Positions 33,548 to 41,920 of a stretch of 64,000 nt of DNA are shown here, piece after piece (position 1 is the stretch's first letter; each line of letters starts with the position of its first letter). The notes below the pieces were generated by a model. The model was not told the DNA's origin and ran no database searches. It saw only the letters and a program-made list of their open reading frames with translations. This DNA is from Lysinibacillus sp. ZYM-1 (lineage in GTDB: Bacteria; Bacillota; Bacilli; Bacillales_A; Planococcaceae): NCBI RefSeq assembly GCF_001308875.1, contig NZ_KQ465109.1, positions 62,001-126,000 on the forward strand, in the 5' to 3' direction. The translations under genes were made by a program, and so were the position numbers.

Positions 33548-33904
33548 TCACGCTTTATTTTTCAAAACAACCAGCATTTCTTCCTTCGAAAATCCCAATG
33601 CTTCTATGGATGTTAAAAAACTTTCAGCTAACTTATTTTTCATGTCATCTCGTAATACCTCAATGCGTTCCTCATTGGTCGTAATAAATGTACCTTGTCC
33701 TCGTTTGGTTTCCGTAATATACATTGCCTCTAACTCCTTATAGACTCGTTGCACCGTATTGACATTGACACCCGTTTCGACTGCATATTCCCGAACAGAA
33801 GGCAGTCGATCACCAAGCAATATCTGCCCCTTCAAAATGTCCCCGCATATCCGATCGACAAGCTGACTATAAATCGGTTTATCACGTGAAAAATCCATCG
33901 TCAT
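33548..33904 (-). CDS. GntR family transcriptional regulator (YtrA subfamily)
   Basis: 118-aa repressor with a winged HTH (about 5-72: DKPIYSQLVDRICGDIL, LPSVREYAVETGVNVNTVQRVYKELE, then RGQGTFI) and only a short helical tail, as in the YtrA subfamily. It overlaps the upstream membrane protein gene by 4 bp. An inverted repeat matching the YtrA pattern (AGTGTA/TACACT) overlaps the operon -10. In B. subtilis YtrA is relieved by cell-wall antibiotics, so this operon is likely envelope-stress induced. Confidence 0.93.
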   Translation of the reverse strand: MTMDFSRDKPIYSQLVDRICGDILKGQILLGDRLPSVREYAVETGVNVNTVQRVYKELEAMYITETKRGQGTFITTNEERIEVLRDDMKNKLAESFLTSIEALGFSKEEMLVVLKNKA

Positions 33905-34680
33905 CGTAATACCACCTTTTCAAGCCACTTGGATGCCGCTAAAAAGAGCAGTACGATAAGTAAAGTAGAAGCTACTTCTTCAACAACATAAATAGAGCCT
34001 AGCCTCCATTCCATCGTTGTTGTCGCCCTTACTTTGGGTAAATACAGTTCTAATTTGCTCAATGAAATGGCGCCACGTTGGAAAACCATTTCATAAAACT
34101 GACTCTCCGTTATACGAACCCAAGCCGCTGTTGTAAGGCCAAAAGCAACCATTGTCAATACAATGGAAAAACGACCAATTACATGCTTCAATTGCAAGTA
34201 AAAAGCTAAGAATAACAACAGTAAAACAAACAACATAAATTGGAAAATAGTTAACGCAATAACAATTAATACCAAAACGAAAACGATTTGTCCAACATTT
34301 GCAATAAACTCTTCTTTTACATTAAAGATGGCAATACTCACAAAGAGCGTATTAAAAAGCGCATAACCTATAAGCGAACAGACCATTTTTGCTCCAATTA
34401 GCTTTGTGATGGAACTAGTGGAATGAAGCCAACTTTCCTTCGCTTTAATATCCAAACGCATACTCGCTAAAAATTGCAAGACGGAATAAAATCCACCTAT
34501 AAATAGGACGAGAAGCGTAAAGACAAATGCTAGCTGATTTTCTTGAGCAAAGAGATCAACAAATTGATGCAATACATAGGGAACAATCCAGGAAAGCATA
34601 ATGCCCGCAAATATCCCCATCAAAAACCATGATCGGTAAAGTACCCATTCTTTTTTTAAAAGTCCTACAAAACTTTTCAT
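33901..34680 (-). CDS. Polytopic membrane protein, probable ABC permease subunit
   Basis: 259 aa, six hydrophobic segments (about 15-38, 50-72, 95-115, 130-160, 170-190, 235-252). No motif beyond topology. It is the first gene of the operon GntR-ATPase-ATPase-permease and, by analogy to YtrC/YtrD, should be the membrane partner of the YtrB-like ATPase. ATG 34680 has GAGGTG 6 nt upstream; a GTG three codons earlier lies within that SD. Confidence 0.82.
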   Translation of the reverse strand: MKSFVGLLKKEWVLYRSWFLMGIFAGIMLSWIVPYVLHQFVDLFAQENQLAFVFTLLVLFIGGFYSVLQFLASMRLDIKAKESWLHSTSSITKLIGAKMVCSLIGYALFNTLFVSIAIFNVKEEFIANVGQIVFVLVLIVIALTIFQFMLFVLLLLFLAFYLQLKHVIGRFSIVLTMVAFGLTTAAWVRITESQFYEMVFQRGAISLSKLELYLPKVRATTTMEWRLGSIYVVEEVASTLLIVLLFLAASKWLEKVVLR

Positions 34681-34695
34681 GCTCAACACCTCGTG

Positions 34696-34742
34696 TCATA
34701 GTGTACTAGTCAGATATTACACTATGACTTCCTTATTTTCAA
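34696..34742 (-). promoter_or_regulatory. Promoter with YtrA-type operator
   Basis: Minus-strand -35 TTGAAA (34737-34742) and -10 TAATAT (34714-34719), 17 bp apart. Perfect 10-bp arms TCATAGTGTA (34696-34705) and TACACTATGA (34718-34727), 12 bp apart, overlap the -10. The AGTGTA/TACACT half sites match the known YtrA operator pattern. Confidence 0.8.
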
Positions 34743-34756
34743 GTACCAAATACAAG

Positions 34757-34790
34757 AAAAAAGAGGAGCCAGTTTAATTCGGACTCTTCC
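34757..34790. terminator. Bidirectional terminator-like hairpin without an adjoining intact gene
   Basis: AAGAGGAGCC (34761-34770) pairs with GGACTCTT (34781-34788), with T-runs on both strands. It resembles in sequence the terminator at 35162-35190. Confidence 0.6.
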
Positions 34791-34880
34791 CTTTTTTGTT
34801 TAAGGGTAGACATTGCCAATTAAGGAATCCATATAGTAAAAACCGAGTAACGCTAAGACAACATGGAAAGTGGTAGCAGA

Positions 34881-35101
34881 ATGGATAAAAGGGTTCTATT
34901 TGACTTTGAAATTGAAAATGGAGGTAAGCATTCAAAGGCAGGAATTTTGGCTTGCTATCGAAGGAGATGGCATATTTGACGAAGAGGTTGCTAATGGTTG
35001 GTAAAGTAAGAATACAGAACAAAATTATTAGTGAAAACTTAAACGATAATCAGCAAAGGAGAAATGATCAACCAAAACTTGTTCATTTTCGTTTGGAATG
35101 A
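34881..35101 (+). pseudogene. Frameshifted remnant of a small conserved protein ('cyclase'-annotated family)
   Basis: Three frames each carry part of one small Firmicute protein as I remember it: frame 1 from ATG 34881 gives MDKRVLFDFEIENGG; a second frame gives EFWLAIEGDGIFDEEVA (from 34942); a third gives LLMVGKVRIQNKIISE (from 34988) and stops at 35101. In the intact family these segments are continuous, ~66 aa in all, with about seven more residues before LLMVGKV. So at least two frameshifts and a small deletion are implied. The family name is from memory and its function is unproven. The match in three frames in the right order makes decay likely. Confidence 0.6.
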
Positions 35102-35161
35102 CAATCAATCTATTTGCCTTGCCATTATTTCGTATATTAGTTGCTCAATCATTTCTAATAC

Positions 35162-35190
35162 AAAAAGAAGAGCCCTGTTTAGGACTCTTC
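35162..35190 (-). terminator. Rho-independent terminator of the hydantoinase operon
   Basis: GAAGAGCCCT (35167-35176) pairs with AGGACTCTTC (35181-35190), one mismatch, with TTTTT on the minus strand. Confidence 0.82.
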
Positions 35191-35199
35191 CATTAATAG

Positions 35200-36750
35200 T
35201 TAGACCATTTTCCCTACTACTTTTACTTTTAATCTTGTGGCATTTTCCGGATGATAAGCTAATGGAGTTTCTTCCACTTCAACCAATTCAATCGTATCCT
35301 TAAGGGCACCAGCTAATACAGCTTGTTTCACTGCTTTATTTTGTGCATCCTTCAGAGATTCCTCACGAGGTTCTTTGGAATAAATATAAATTTGCTCGTA
35401 TTGACCACTAATTTGCGCAATGGATGCACCGATGGCATTTGCGACACCGCCATATTCCGATTTTACAATAGTGGAAACACCTTGAATTTTCTCAGGCACA
35501 ATGATACTACCCCCGCCCACTAAGACCAACGATACATCCTCTGAAGATGTTTTCATTTTATCAATGGCTTGCTCCAGTAACAAAGAAATTTCTTTTTGAA
35601 CCGCTATGGCAAACGCTTCATCAATATGGGCCACTAAATTTCGATCGCCAACATCTGTAAGGCCTAAACGGACAGCAATATCCGTTGTCGTCAAAGTCGA
35701 TCCGCCAAATACTATTGCCTCTTCACTAATTTTATAGCCTACACTATCCGGTCCAACGGTAATTTTGTCGTCCTTCACTCGAACAATGCTGCCGCCACCT
35801 AGACCGACTGAGATAATATCAGGCATTCTAAAGTTGGTACGAATGTCCCCTACTTCCACTGCGACGGAAGATTCTCGAGGGAAGCCATCCTGTAATACAC
35901 CAATATCAGAAGTCGTACCACCTACATCCAATACCATTGTATTTTGAATTTGGGATAAATACGAGGCACCACGAATACTATTTGTTGGCCCACAAGCAAT
36001 GGTCAATATCGGGAATTGCTTTGCATAGTCGACAGACATTAATGTACCGTCATTCTGACATAGGTAAACTTCTACGTTAAAAATACCTTCCGCTTGTAGT
36101 GCTTGTATAAAGCCTTGTGTTGTCGTCTCGATGACCTTACATAAAGCAGCATTTAGAATCGTTGCATTTTCACGTTCAATTAACCCCACAGATCCAATTA
36201 ACGATGAGCAAGAAATCGGGAAATCTTCCCCATAGATAGCTTGAATCCAGTCACGAACCTGCAATTCTTGATCGTTTTTAATAGATGAAAAGACACCTAC
36301 AATGGCAATGGATTCTACATGGTCACGCCATTCTTCTAATAGCTTCGTAATTTCTTCCTGATCAAGAGCACTCAATAATTGGCCATCGTATTCATAGCCA
36401 CCGTGTGCAATCGCATAATTCCCTGATAAGTTATCAATCATATCTGATGGCCATGCTGTATAAGGTAGCACCGAGGCGGTAGCTGGATAACCCAGACGAA
36501 TTACACCAACCTTTGCTAATTTTTTTCGTTCAACAATGGCATTGGTACATTGTGTTGTCCCTAACATGGCATGCGTAATTTTTGTTTTATCAATGTTTGC
36601 ACCTTGTAATAATTGCTGCAATGATTTTTCAATACCTGATTTTATATCTAAGCTTGTGGGTGATTTCACACTATCAATAAGCTGACTATTATGATCTAAA
36701 AGAATGGCATCTGTGTTTGTTCCACCTACATCAATTCCAATTTTATACAT
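35200..36750 (-). CDS. Hydantoinase/oxoprolinase family protein (HyuA-like)
   Basis: 516-aa cytoplasmic ATP-dependent amidase-like protein. The actin/ASKHA ATP-binding pattern is clear: YKIGIDVGGTNTDAILLD at the N-terminus and MVLDVGGTTSDIGVL in the middle, then GLGGGSIVRV and FGGSTLTTTDIAVRLGL. Members hydrolyse cyclic amides (hydantoins, oxoproline) or act with DUF917 proteins. Its start overlaps the DUF917 gene end by 8 bp, SD AAGGAGG. With the upstream permease it forms a transport-and-degradation unit. Exact substrate unknown. Confidence 0.92.
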   Translation of the reverse strand: MYKIGIDVGGTNTDAILLDHNSQLIDSVKSPTSLDIKSGIEKSLQQLLQGANIDKTKITHAMLGTTQCTNAIVERKKLAKVGVIRLGYPATASVLPYTAWPSDMIDNLSGNYAIAHGGYEYDGQLLSALDQEEITKLLEEWRDHVESIAIVGVFSSIKNDQELQVRDWIQAIYGEDFPISCSSLIGSVGLIERENATILNAALCKVIETTTQGFIQALQAEGIFNVEVYLCQNDGTLMSVDYAKQFPILTIACGPTNSIRGASYLSQIQNTMVLDVGGTTSDIGVLQDGFPRESSVAVEVGDIRTNFRMPDIISVGLGGGSIVRVKDDKITVGPDSVGYKISEEAIVFGGSTLTTTDIAVRLGLTDVGDRNLVAHIDEAFAIAVQKEISLLLEQAIDKMKTSSEDVSLVLVGGGSIIVPEKIQGVSTIVKSEYGGVANAIGASIAQISGQYEQIYIYSKEPREESLKDAQNKAVKQAVLAGALKDTIELVEVEETPLAYHPENATRLKVKVVGKMV

Positions 36751-37846
36751 GTTCAGCTACCTCCTTTTTCACCAATTCTTCGATTGTCACGTAATCATAA
36801 TCATAGCCAAAGTATTTTGGTCCTGCTGTTTCAATACCTTTTGCTGTGCGCCATTTTTCATGTGCTGGTAAGCCAATTACGCGCACACGTTTGCCATATT
36901 TTAAACTTTCTGTCGTCACAGGCAGTAATGTTTCATAATCGACCAAACAAATAAGGTCTGGCGTCATCGCTACAACTTTCTCATTTTTCTCTGCCAGTAA
37001 GTTTTCATTTTGGAAATGAACCTTCATCTGCTCCTCTTTATAGCCATCAATACCTTCTAAATTCATTTTCCCCAGGTTAAAGCCACCCTTCGTTTCACGA
37101 ATCACATCGACAATTTTCCCTTGGAATAGCTCGTATCCAGCAACAAGTTTCAGAAGACTTTCTAGTTTATCGTTCACTTCTTGATCTTTTGAGGCAATAA
37201 TTTCACCGATTTTTTCAGAAAGCGTCACAATATGATGCACACCACTTTTCTTAATTTGGGCACCCGTTGTTGGGTATAAGCTCACTAAAGAGCTAGCCCC
37301 CATCTCGACAGTTGCTGATCGAGCAATACGCTCTGTCCATTTATTATCAATTGTTTCAAAAATACCAATATTGCCTTTTTCATCTGTAATGGCCATAGGT
37401 GTTGCTGAAATACCATCTAGGTTAAAGGTCACCATTTGTAATTCTGGGAATGCGCGCCCCATGCCATCGCAATCAATCAACGGTAACCCTAGCTGTGCAG
37501 CCACCACAATAGGAATCATCGAATTGACCCCACCCGCTTCCATTGGGTATGTTCCGGCAATTTTATCCTTACCCAAATACTGTGCAAGCTTTTGGAAAAC
37601 TTTCACGAACTCATCGCCACGCGGGAACTTTTCCACTAAAACAGATGGCGCTCCCATCATAGCTGCAGGTATGAAAAAGTCTTCATCTTCAATTTCATCC
37701 ACTGAATACAACTTAACAGGACCATTTTTTTCGATCGCAGAAAGAGCCATTAATTTCCCAATATACGGATCTCCGCCACCACCTGTTCCTAAAAATGCTG
37801 CACCAATGGCAATATGTTCAATAGCTGCTTGGTCTAAATATCTCAT
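36743..37846 (-). CDS. DUF917 family protein
   Basis: 367-aa cytoplasmic protein. Opening AIGAAFLGTGGGGDPYIGK and DCDGMGRAFPELQMVTF are typical of DUF917, a family that is nearly always next to hydantoinase-like proteins and cytosine/hydantoin permeases. Overlaps both neighbours by 4-8 bp (translationally coupled). SD TGGAGGAA. It may be the partner subunit for the HyuA-like protein; catalytic residues are not established. Confidence 0.9.
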   Translation of the reverse strand: MRYLDQAAIEHIAIGAAFLGTGGGGDPYIGKLMALSAIEKNGPVKLYSVDEIEDEDFFIPAAMMGAPSVLVEKFPRGDEFVKVFQKLAQYLGKDKIAGTYPMEAGGVNSMIPIVVAAQLGLPLIDCDGMGRAFPELQMVTFNLDGISATPMAITDEKGNIGIFETIDNKWTERIARSATVEMGASSLVSLYPTTGAQIKKSGVHHIVTLSEKIGEIIASKDQEVNDKLESLLKLVAGYELFQGKIVDVIRETKGGFNLGKMNLEGIDGYKEEQMKVHFQNENLLAEKNEKVVAMTPDLICLVDYETLLPVTTESLKYGKRVRVIGLPAHEKWRTAKGIETAGPKYFGYDYDYVTIEELVKKEVAEHV

Positions 37847-39111
37847 CTATGTTCCTCCAGTATGACAGTTTTTTGTACGGATATTCGATATCCAAAATAG
37901 TAAATAACAAATGAAATGATAATGCCGATCATCGGTTGATTAGGTAATGTCGGCAACTCAGGGAATAATGAGAATACAACGGGCAGACAGGCAATCACCG
38001 CCCCTACAAGCCAAGAATACACACCTAATCGATTAACACCTTCCACCTCTATCCAGCTATCTTTATGGCCTTTATGGATGACCCAATAGGAAGCAATCAT
38101 GACACCTGCAACAGGGGGAATCATCGCTGAGAGGATCGACATAATCGGAGTGAAGTAATTCAAAATCCCTATTACTGCTAAAATCGTGCCAATTGTCCCA
38201 GCGACAAAAATCGCCACTCTCTCTTTGTTTTTAGAAACATCAAATACATTAATTAAGGCAATACCTCCTGAAATCGCATTGACCAAATTGGTTTTCCAGG
38301 TCGCTAAAATTAAGCCAACCCCACCAATAAACGGTGTAGCAATATGCAGAAAAACAGCGGTAATGTCACTTGTTTGATAAGTTATTGTTAAAATGGCCCC
38401 TACGCCAATCATCAGCACGCCAGCAGGAATAATGCCTAACGTAGCAGCCTTGAAAACATCTGAACGTTTTTTGGAAAATTGTGAATAATCACCCGCTATG
38501 ACTGCCCCTAAGGCGAATGAACCAATTGTTACAGCTAAACCATCCATAAAGCTCATATTGCCTTGTGGTTGGTAAGCACGAATGAATTCAAGCTGATCCC
38601 CTGTTAATGCTTGGACCAAACCATACACACAAATGATCACTAATAGTGGGACAGCAATATAGCTTAATGTACGTAATACTTTCATGCCGTAAATAGCAGA
38701 GACAACCATGACCATACCACTTATGAACGAAGCTAGAGGAACTGGTATATTCAAGTGATAAATTGCTAGCAAATTCGCTAAGGCAACCCCACAAACATTA
38801 GCCTGAATACCAAACCACCCTAAGCATGCAATGGCTAATATAATGGATAAAATGGTACGAGAGCCTTTTTTACCGAACACTTGCCCAGCAATATGGACAG
38901 TCGGTTTTCCTAAATCACTGCTTTGCATTCCTTGCAATATCATAATTAACACGACAATCGCGTAGCCTACAAACGCTACAGCCAGTGCCTTTGATAAACT
39001 CATACTTGTAATTAGTGCATTACCTACCAATAAACTAGGAATACAAATCATGGCACCAGCCCAAATAATTCCTAAGCTATACCAAGATTGAACTTTGTTG
39101 TCATTTCTCAA
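37843..39111 (-). CDS. NCS1-family permease (cytosine/purine/hydantoin, CodB-like)
   Basis: 422-aa membrane transporter with 12 predicted segments. SLGIIWAGAMICIPSLLVG and GYAIVVLIMILQGM resemble the CodB branch of NCS1, as do the AGDYSQFSKK loop and GGVGLILATWKTNLVNAISG. Imports a nucleobase, hydantoin or related ring into the cell for the downstream enzymes. TTG start with SD AAGGAGG, 7 nt away. First gene of the operon; PucR is encoded upstream and likely controls it. Confidence 0.9.
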   Translation of the reverse strand: MRNDNKVQSWYSLGIIWAGAMICIPSLLVGNALITSMSLSKALAVAFVGYAIVVLIMILQGMQSSDLGKPTVHIAGQVFGKKGSRTILSIILAIACLGWFGIQANVCGVALANLLAIYHLNIPVPLASFISGMVMVVSAIYGMKVLRTLSYIAVPLLVIICVYGLVQALTGDQLEFIRAYQPQGNMSFMDGLAVTIGSFALGAVIAGDYSQFSKKRSDVFKAATLGIIPAGVLMIGVGAILTITYQTSDITAVFLHIATPFIGGVGLILATWKTNLVNAISGGIALINVFDVSKNKERVAIFVAGTIGTILAVIGILNYFTPIMSILSAMIPPVAGVMIASYWVIHKGHKDSWIEVEGVNRLGVYSWLVGAVIACLPVVFSLFPELPTLPNQPMIGIIISFVIYYFGYRISVQKTVILEEHR

Positions 39112-39193
39112 GCGACTCCCTCCTTATACTTGGGTGATGGATTATTGTTTTTAATTATAAAGAAAGCATGGAAGAGAGTCTTTTGCGTAAATG

Positions 39194-39240
39194 AAAAAAA
39201 TAATCTGAAATTTTGTTCAAAATGACAAAATTTCAGATTA
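39194..39240 (-). terminator. Rho-independent terminator of the PucR gene
   Basis: Perfect 16-bp stem (39201-39216 with 39225-39240), 8-nt loop and a run of T on the minus strand. One of the strongest hairpins in the window. Confidence 0.9.
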
Positions 39241-39242
39241 TT

Positions 39243-40895
39243 CTAATCATTAATTAATCGATAGAGCATGCAGGCCATATACACATCGTAAAATTCGGCG
39301 TAAATGGTCACATCTGTACCAATCAGCTCACTAATTTTTTTGATTCGATATTTTACCGTATTTTTATGAATATAAAGTAGTTCCGCACAACGCTCCACAC
39401 TCGCATTGGCATCTAATAAAAATGTAATCAGTGTCTGTAACGTATCGTGATCATGTAAAATCGGTTCAATCACCGACAAATATTCCTCAATCATTTCTTC
39501 GCCCTGCTTACTCACATCGATAGCTCGTTTCATGGAACGAACCTCCGCTGCTGTAAACAATTTTCGCATTGGGTATATAGTGTTGGCTTTATCCCCTACC
39601 TGATTGACCAATTGATACATTTGACGAACAGCCTTGGTGTTTTTCATTTTTGGTGCATAGACGATTTCTGCGATTTGTGCATCATAATTGGTCGTTTCAC
39701 TATATTCAATAGTAATCTCAAACTCATGGTGCTTATAAAGGCAATTTCCGAGTAGCACAATCATACAATGGTCAATACATTGAATGACCCTGGTTTGATA
39801 GTATTTGGATAGCTGCTCTTCTAACTCATCTCGAATCTTTTTTTCCTCGGCTAAATCGTGCATGTATACTAACCACATCATTTGAATAGCGGAGACATCA
39901 ATATGAAGGAGATTGGCTAATCTTCTCATTTTTTCACTTTCATCATTAATTATTGCTTTGACTAAGGCATATTCACTAACCTCATCATGTTTGTCTCCCC
40001 ATAAATTAATCGCCACTTGGACAACCTCACTCACTTTTTCAATCGTCTTCGCGGGCAAATTCGTATTTTCCTTTATAAGAAATAAAAAGAGGGGCTCCCC
40101 ATTTTTTTGGTGAACTCTTTTATATTCGATTACACATGATATGTCACTTCGTTGTAACTCGAACTTACCCGTTTCTCGATAGTTTTGTGTTTGCGAGCAT
40201 TCATGAATGACATTGGCCACATCTAATGAAGAATTTCTAGGCCACATGACTTGGTTGACAATATCTAAATGACTATTCGTTAGTAGAATATTAGCTTTCA
40301 AACGATCTGATAACATTTTCAATGTAATTTCAACACTTCTAAGATGCTCAGGCAACAAAGATACCTTCTCTAACGTTTCCTTGACAAAATGATCATTGAC
40401 ACCCTGGTTACTAACAATCGCTTCCATAACCTCAAAAATAACCTCATTATAGCGCAGTGAATAATCATTTCTAGGCATACAGATGATTATAAACCCCTGC
40501 GCCTCGGCTAATGCCAGCACTTCCTCGGGAATATCTGGCAACACAATACCAACATAATATAATATAAGGCCAAGTTCTCCTAAATCATGTAAATGCTGAA
40601 TCGTTTCGCATTGCTGTTTCACACTATCACGAATGGAGTAAAAGGAGCTAATTACAAGCTCTTCCGCATACCATTCCTCTTGCACACGATTAATAATTTT
40701 AGAATAAAAATCAACATTCGATACTTCTAAAACTGATAAAGAAGAGACCGTACGATGTAGATTATCTCGACCTGTTAAAACCTCTGCCCCTCGAAAGGAT
40801 GGCAATTGCAATAAATCATTGACAGCTACCCCATGTTCAACCACCACTACTTTTTCTAAATTTTCTAGACAATGTCTTGTGAAGAAGAATACCAT
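39243..40895 (-). CDS. PucR family transcriptional regulator
   Basis: 550-aa activator-type regulator. N-terminal purine catabolism domain (VNDLLQLPSFRGAEVLTGRDNLHRTVSSLSVLEVSN, about 25-60), a central GGDEF-like degenerate region, and a C-terminal HTH_30 domain (VERCAELLYIHKNTVKYRIKKISELIG). Family members sense purine- or hydantoin-pathway metabolites. It lies directly upstream of the permease/DUF917/hydantoinase operon on the same strand, separated by a strong terminator, so it is a separate unit likely controlling that operon. Start uncertain: ATG 40895 has a weak AGGGA; GTG codons near residue 17 are alternatives. Confidence 0.92.
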   Translation of the reverse strand: MVFFFTRHCLENLEKVVVVEHGVAVNDLLQLPSFRGAEVLTGRDNLHRTVSSLSVLEVSNVDFYSKIINRVQEEWYAEELVISSFYSIRDSVKQQCETIQHLHDLGELGLILYYVGIVLPDIPEEVLALAEAQGFIIICMPRNDYSLRYNEVIFEVMEAIVSNQGVNDHFVKETLEKVSLLPEHLRSVEITLKMLSDRLKANILLTNSHLDIVNQVMWPRNSSLDVANVIHECSQTQNYRETGKFELQRSDISCVIEYKRVHQKNGEPLFLFLIKENTNLPAKTIEKVSEVVQVAINLWGDKHDEVSEYALVKAIINDESEKMRRLANLLHIDVSAIQMMWLVYMHDLAEEKKIRDELEEQLSKYYQTRVIQCIDHCMIVLLGNCLYKHHEFEITIEYSETTNYDAQIAEIVYAPKMKNTKAVRQMYQLVNQVGDKANTIYPMRKLFTAAEVRSMKRAIDVSKQGEEMIEEYLSVIEPILHDHDTLQTLITFLLDANASVERCAELLYIHKNTVKYRIKKISELIGTDVTIYAEFYDVYMACMLYRLIND

Positions 40896-40998
40896 AATCC
40901 CTACTGTCTTTCAAAATATGGTTGTAATCATATTTCATCTGCTAGCATGTACGTGATAAAATAATAGCTAAGTTCATGAGGTAAGAGAGGGAAAAAGG

Positions 40999-41853
40999 AT
41001 GTCTAACCTGACAAATAGAGATACATCAATTGGCACAAAAATCCGAGAAAGCTTGCAGGCAGATTGCCAAAACTGTTTTGGGTTATGTTGTACAGCATTA
41101 AATATTGTGGCTTCCAGTGACTTTGCTATGAATAAGCCAGCAGGCAAGCCATGTTCCAATTTAAAAGATGACTATAGCTGTCAAATTCATAGCAAGCTAA
41201 GAGTGAACGGTTTTAAAGGCTGTACAGTTTTTGATTGCCTAGGTGCCGGTCAGCAGGTTTCCCAAGTTACATTTAAAGGACAAGATTGGCGCCAATCTCG
41301 CATTCATGCTGACAAGATGTTTCAAGTGTTTCCAATTATGGAGCAGCTTTATGAAATGATCGCCTATGTGGCAGAGGCTTTATCCTATCAAGTGGACAAC
41401 ACGCTCTATGAGCAGCTCCTTGTTCAATTAGAACAGCTACAGCAGGCAACGGAACTTGAAGCAGATGCCTTATTAACACTGGACATTGTTGCTATTCGTA
41501 TGCCAGTTAATGCACTTCTTTTAAAAACTAGCGAACAAATTCGTACGCATCGTGTAAAGGAGAAAGCTTCTTCAAAATTAAATCAGCGTGGTGCTGATTG
41601 GATGGGTAAAAAATTACAGGGCAAAGATTTACGAGCGACTGATTTAAGAGGTAGCTATTTGATTGCTGCCAATTTACAAGGGGCCAATTTACGCGAGGTA
41701 GATTTCATTGGGGCCGATTTGCGTGATGCTAATTTACGTGGTGCTGATCTTTCAACAAGTCTATTTTTAACGCAAATGCAAATCAATGCCGCACAAGGTG
41801 ACCGTTCTACGAAATTACCTTCCTATATTAAACGTCCAGCTCACTGGAAGTAA
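40999..41853 (+). CDS. Pentapeptide-repeat protein with Cys-rich N-terminal domain
   Basis: 284 aa. The N-terminal part has a cluster of cysteines: CQNCFGLCC (about residues 20-28), then GKPCSNL, YSCQIHSKL and GCTVFDCLG by about residue 80, a possible metal or Fe-S site of the CxxCxxxCC type. Residues about 195-258 hold pentapeptide repeats of A(D/N)LxG form (LRGSYLIAANLQGANLREVDF, then LRDANLRGADL) that build a right-handed beta-helix. Cytoplasmic. Single gene divergent from PucR, SD AGAGGGA. No specific function known; some repeat proteins of this type protect DNA gyrase, but that is not shown here. Confidence 0.85.
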   Translation: MSNLTNRDTSIGTKIRESLQADCQNCFGLCCTALNIVASSDFAMNKPAGKPCSNLKDDYSCQIHSKLRVNGFKGCTVFDCLGAGQQVSQVTFKGQDWRQSRIHADKMFQVFPIMEQLYEMIAYVAEALSYQVDNTLYEQLLVQLEQLQQATELEADALLTLDIVAIRMPVNALLLKTSEQIRTHRVKEKASSKLNQRGADWMGKKLQGKDLRATDLRGSYLIAANLQGANLREVDFIGADLRDANLRGADLSTSLFLTQMQINAAQGDRSTKLPSYIKRPAHWK

Positions 41854-41854
41854 A

Positions 41855-41884
41855 AAAAGGATGTCTTCATGGAGACATCCTTTT
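41855..41884. terminator. Bidirectional terminator between pentapeptide and FTR1 genes
   Basis: Arms AAAAGGATGTCT (41855-41866) and AGACATCCTTTT (41873-41884) with T-runs on both strands, between convergent genes. Confidence 0.87.
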
Positions 41885-41920
41885 GCTTGCGCGACTGCCA
41901 CAAGTGTTTGTTAAAGTTGC

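Noticed and set aside
34774-35022. Minus-strand 82-codon frame
   Set aside because: It overlaps a terminator stem at its 3' end, has no SD, and the plus strand carries recognisable fragments of a decayed gene.
35064-35303. Plus-strand 79-codon frame with AAAGGAG near its ATG
   Set aside because: SD spacing is only 2 nt and the frame reads through the hydantoinase terminator and gene in antisense.
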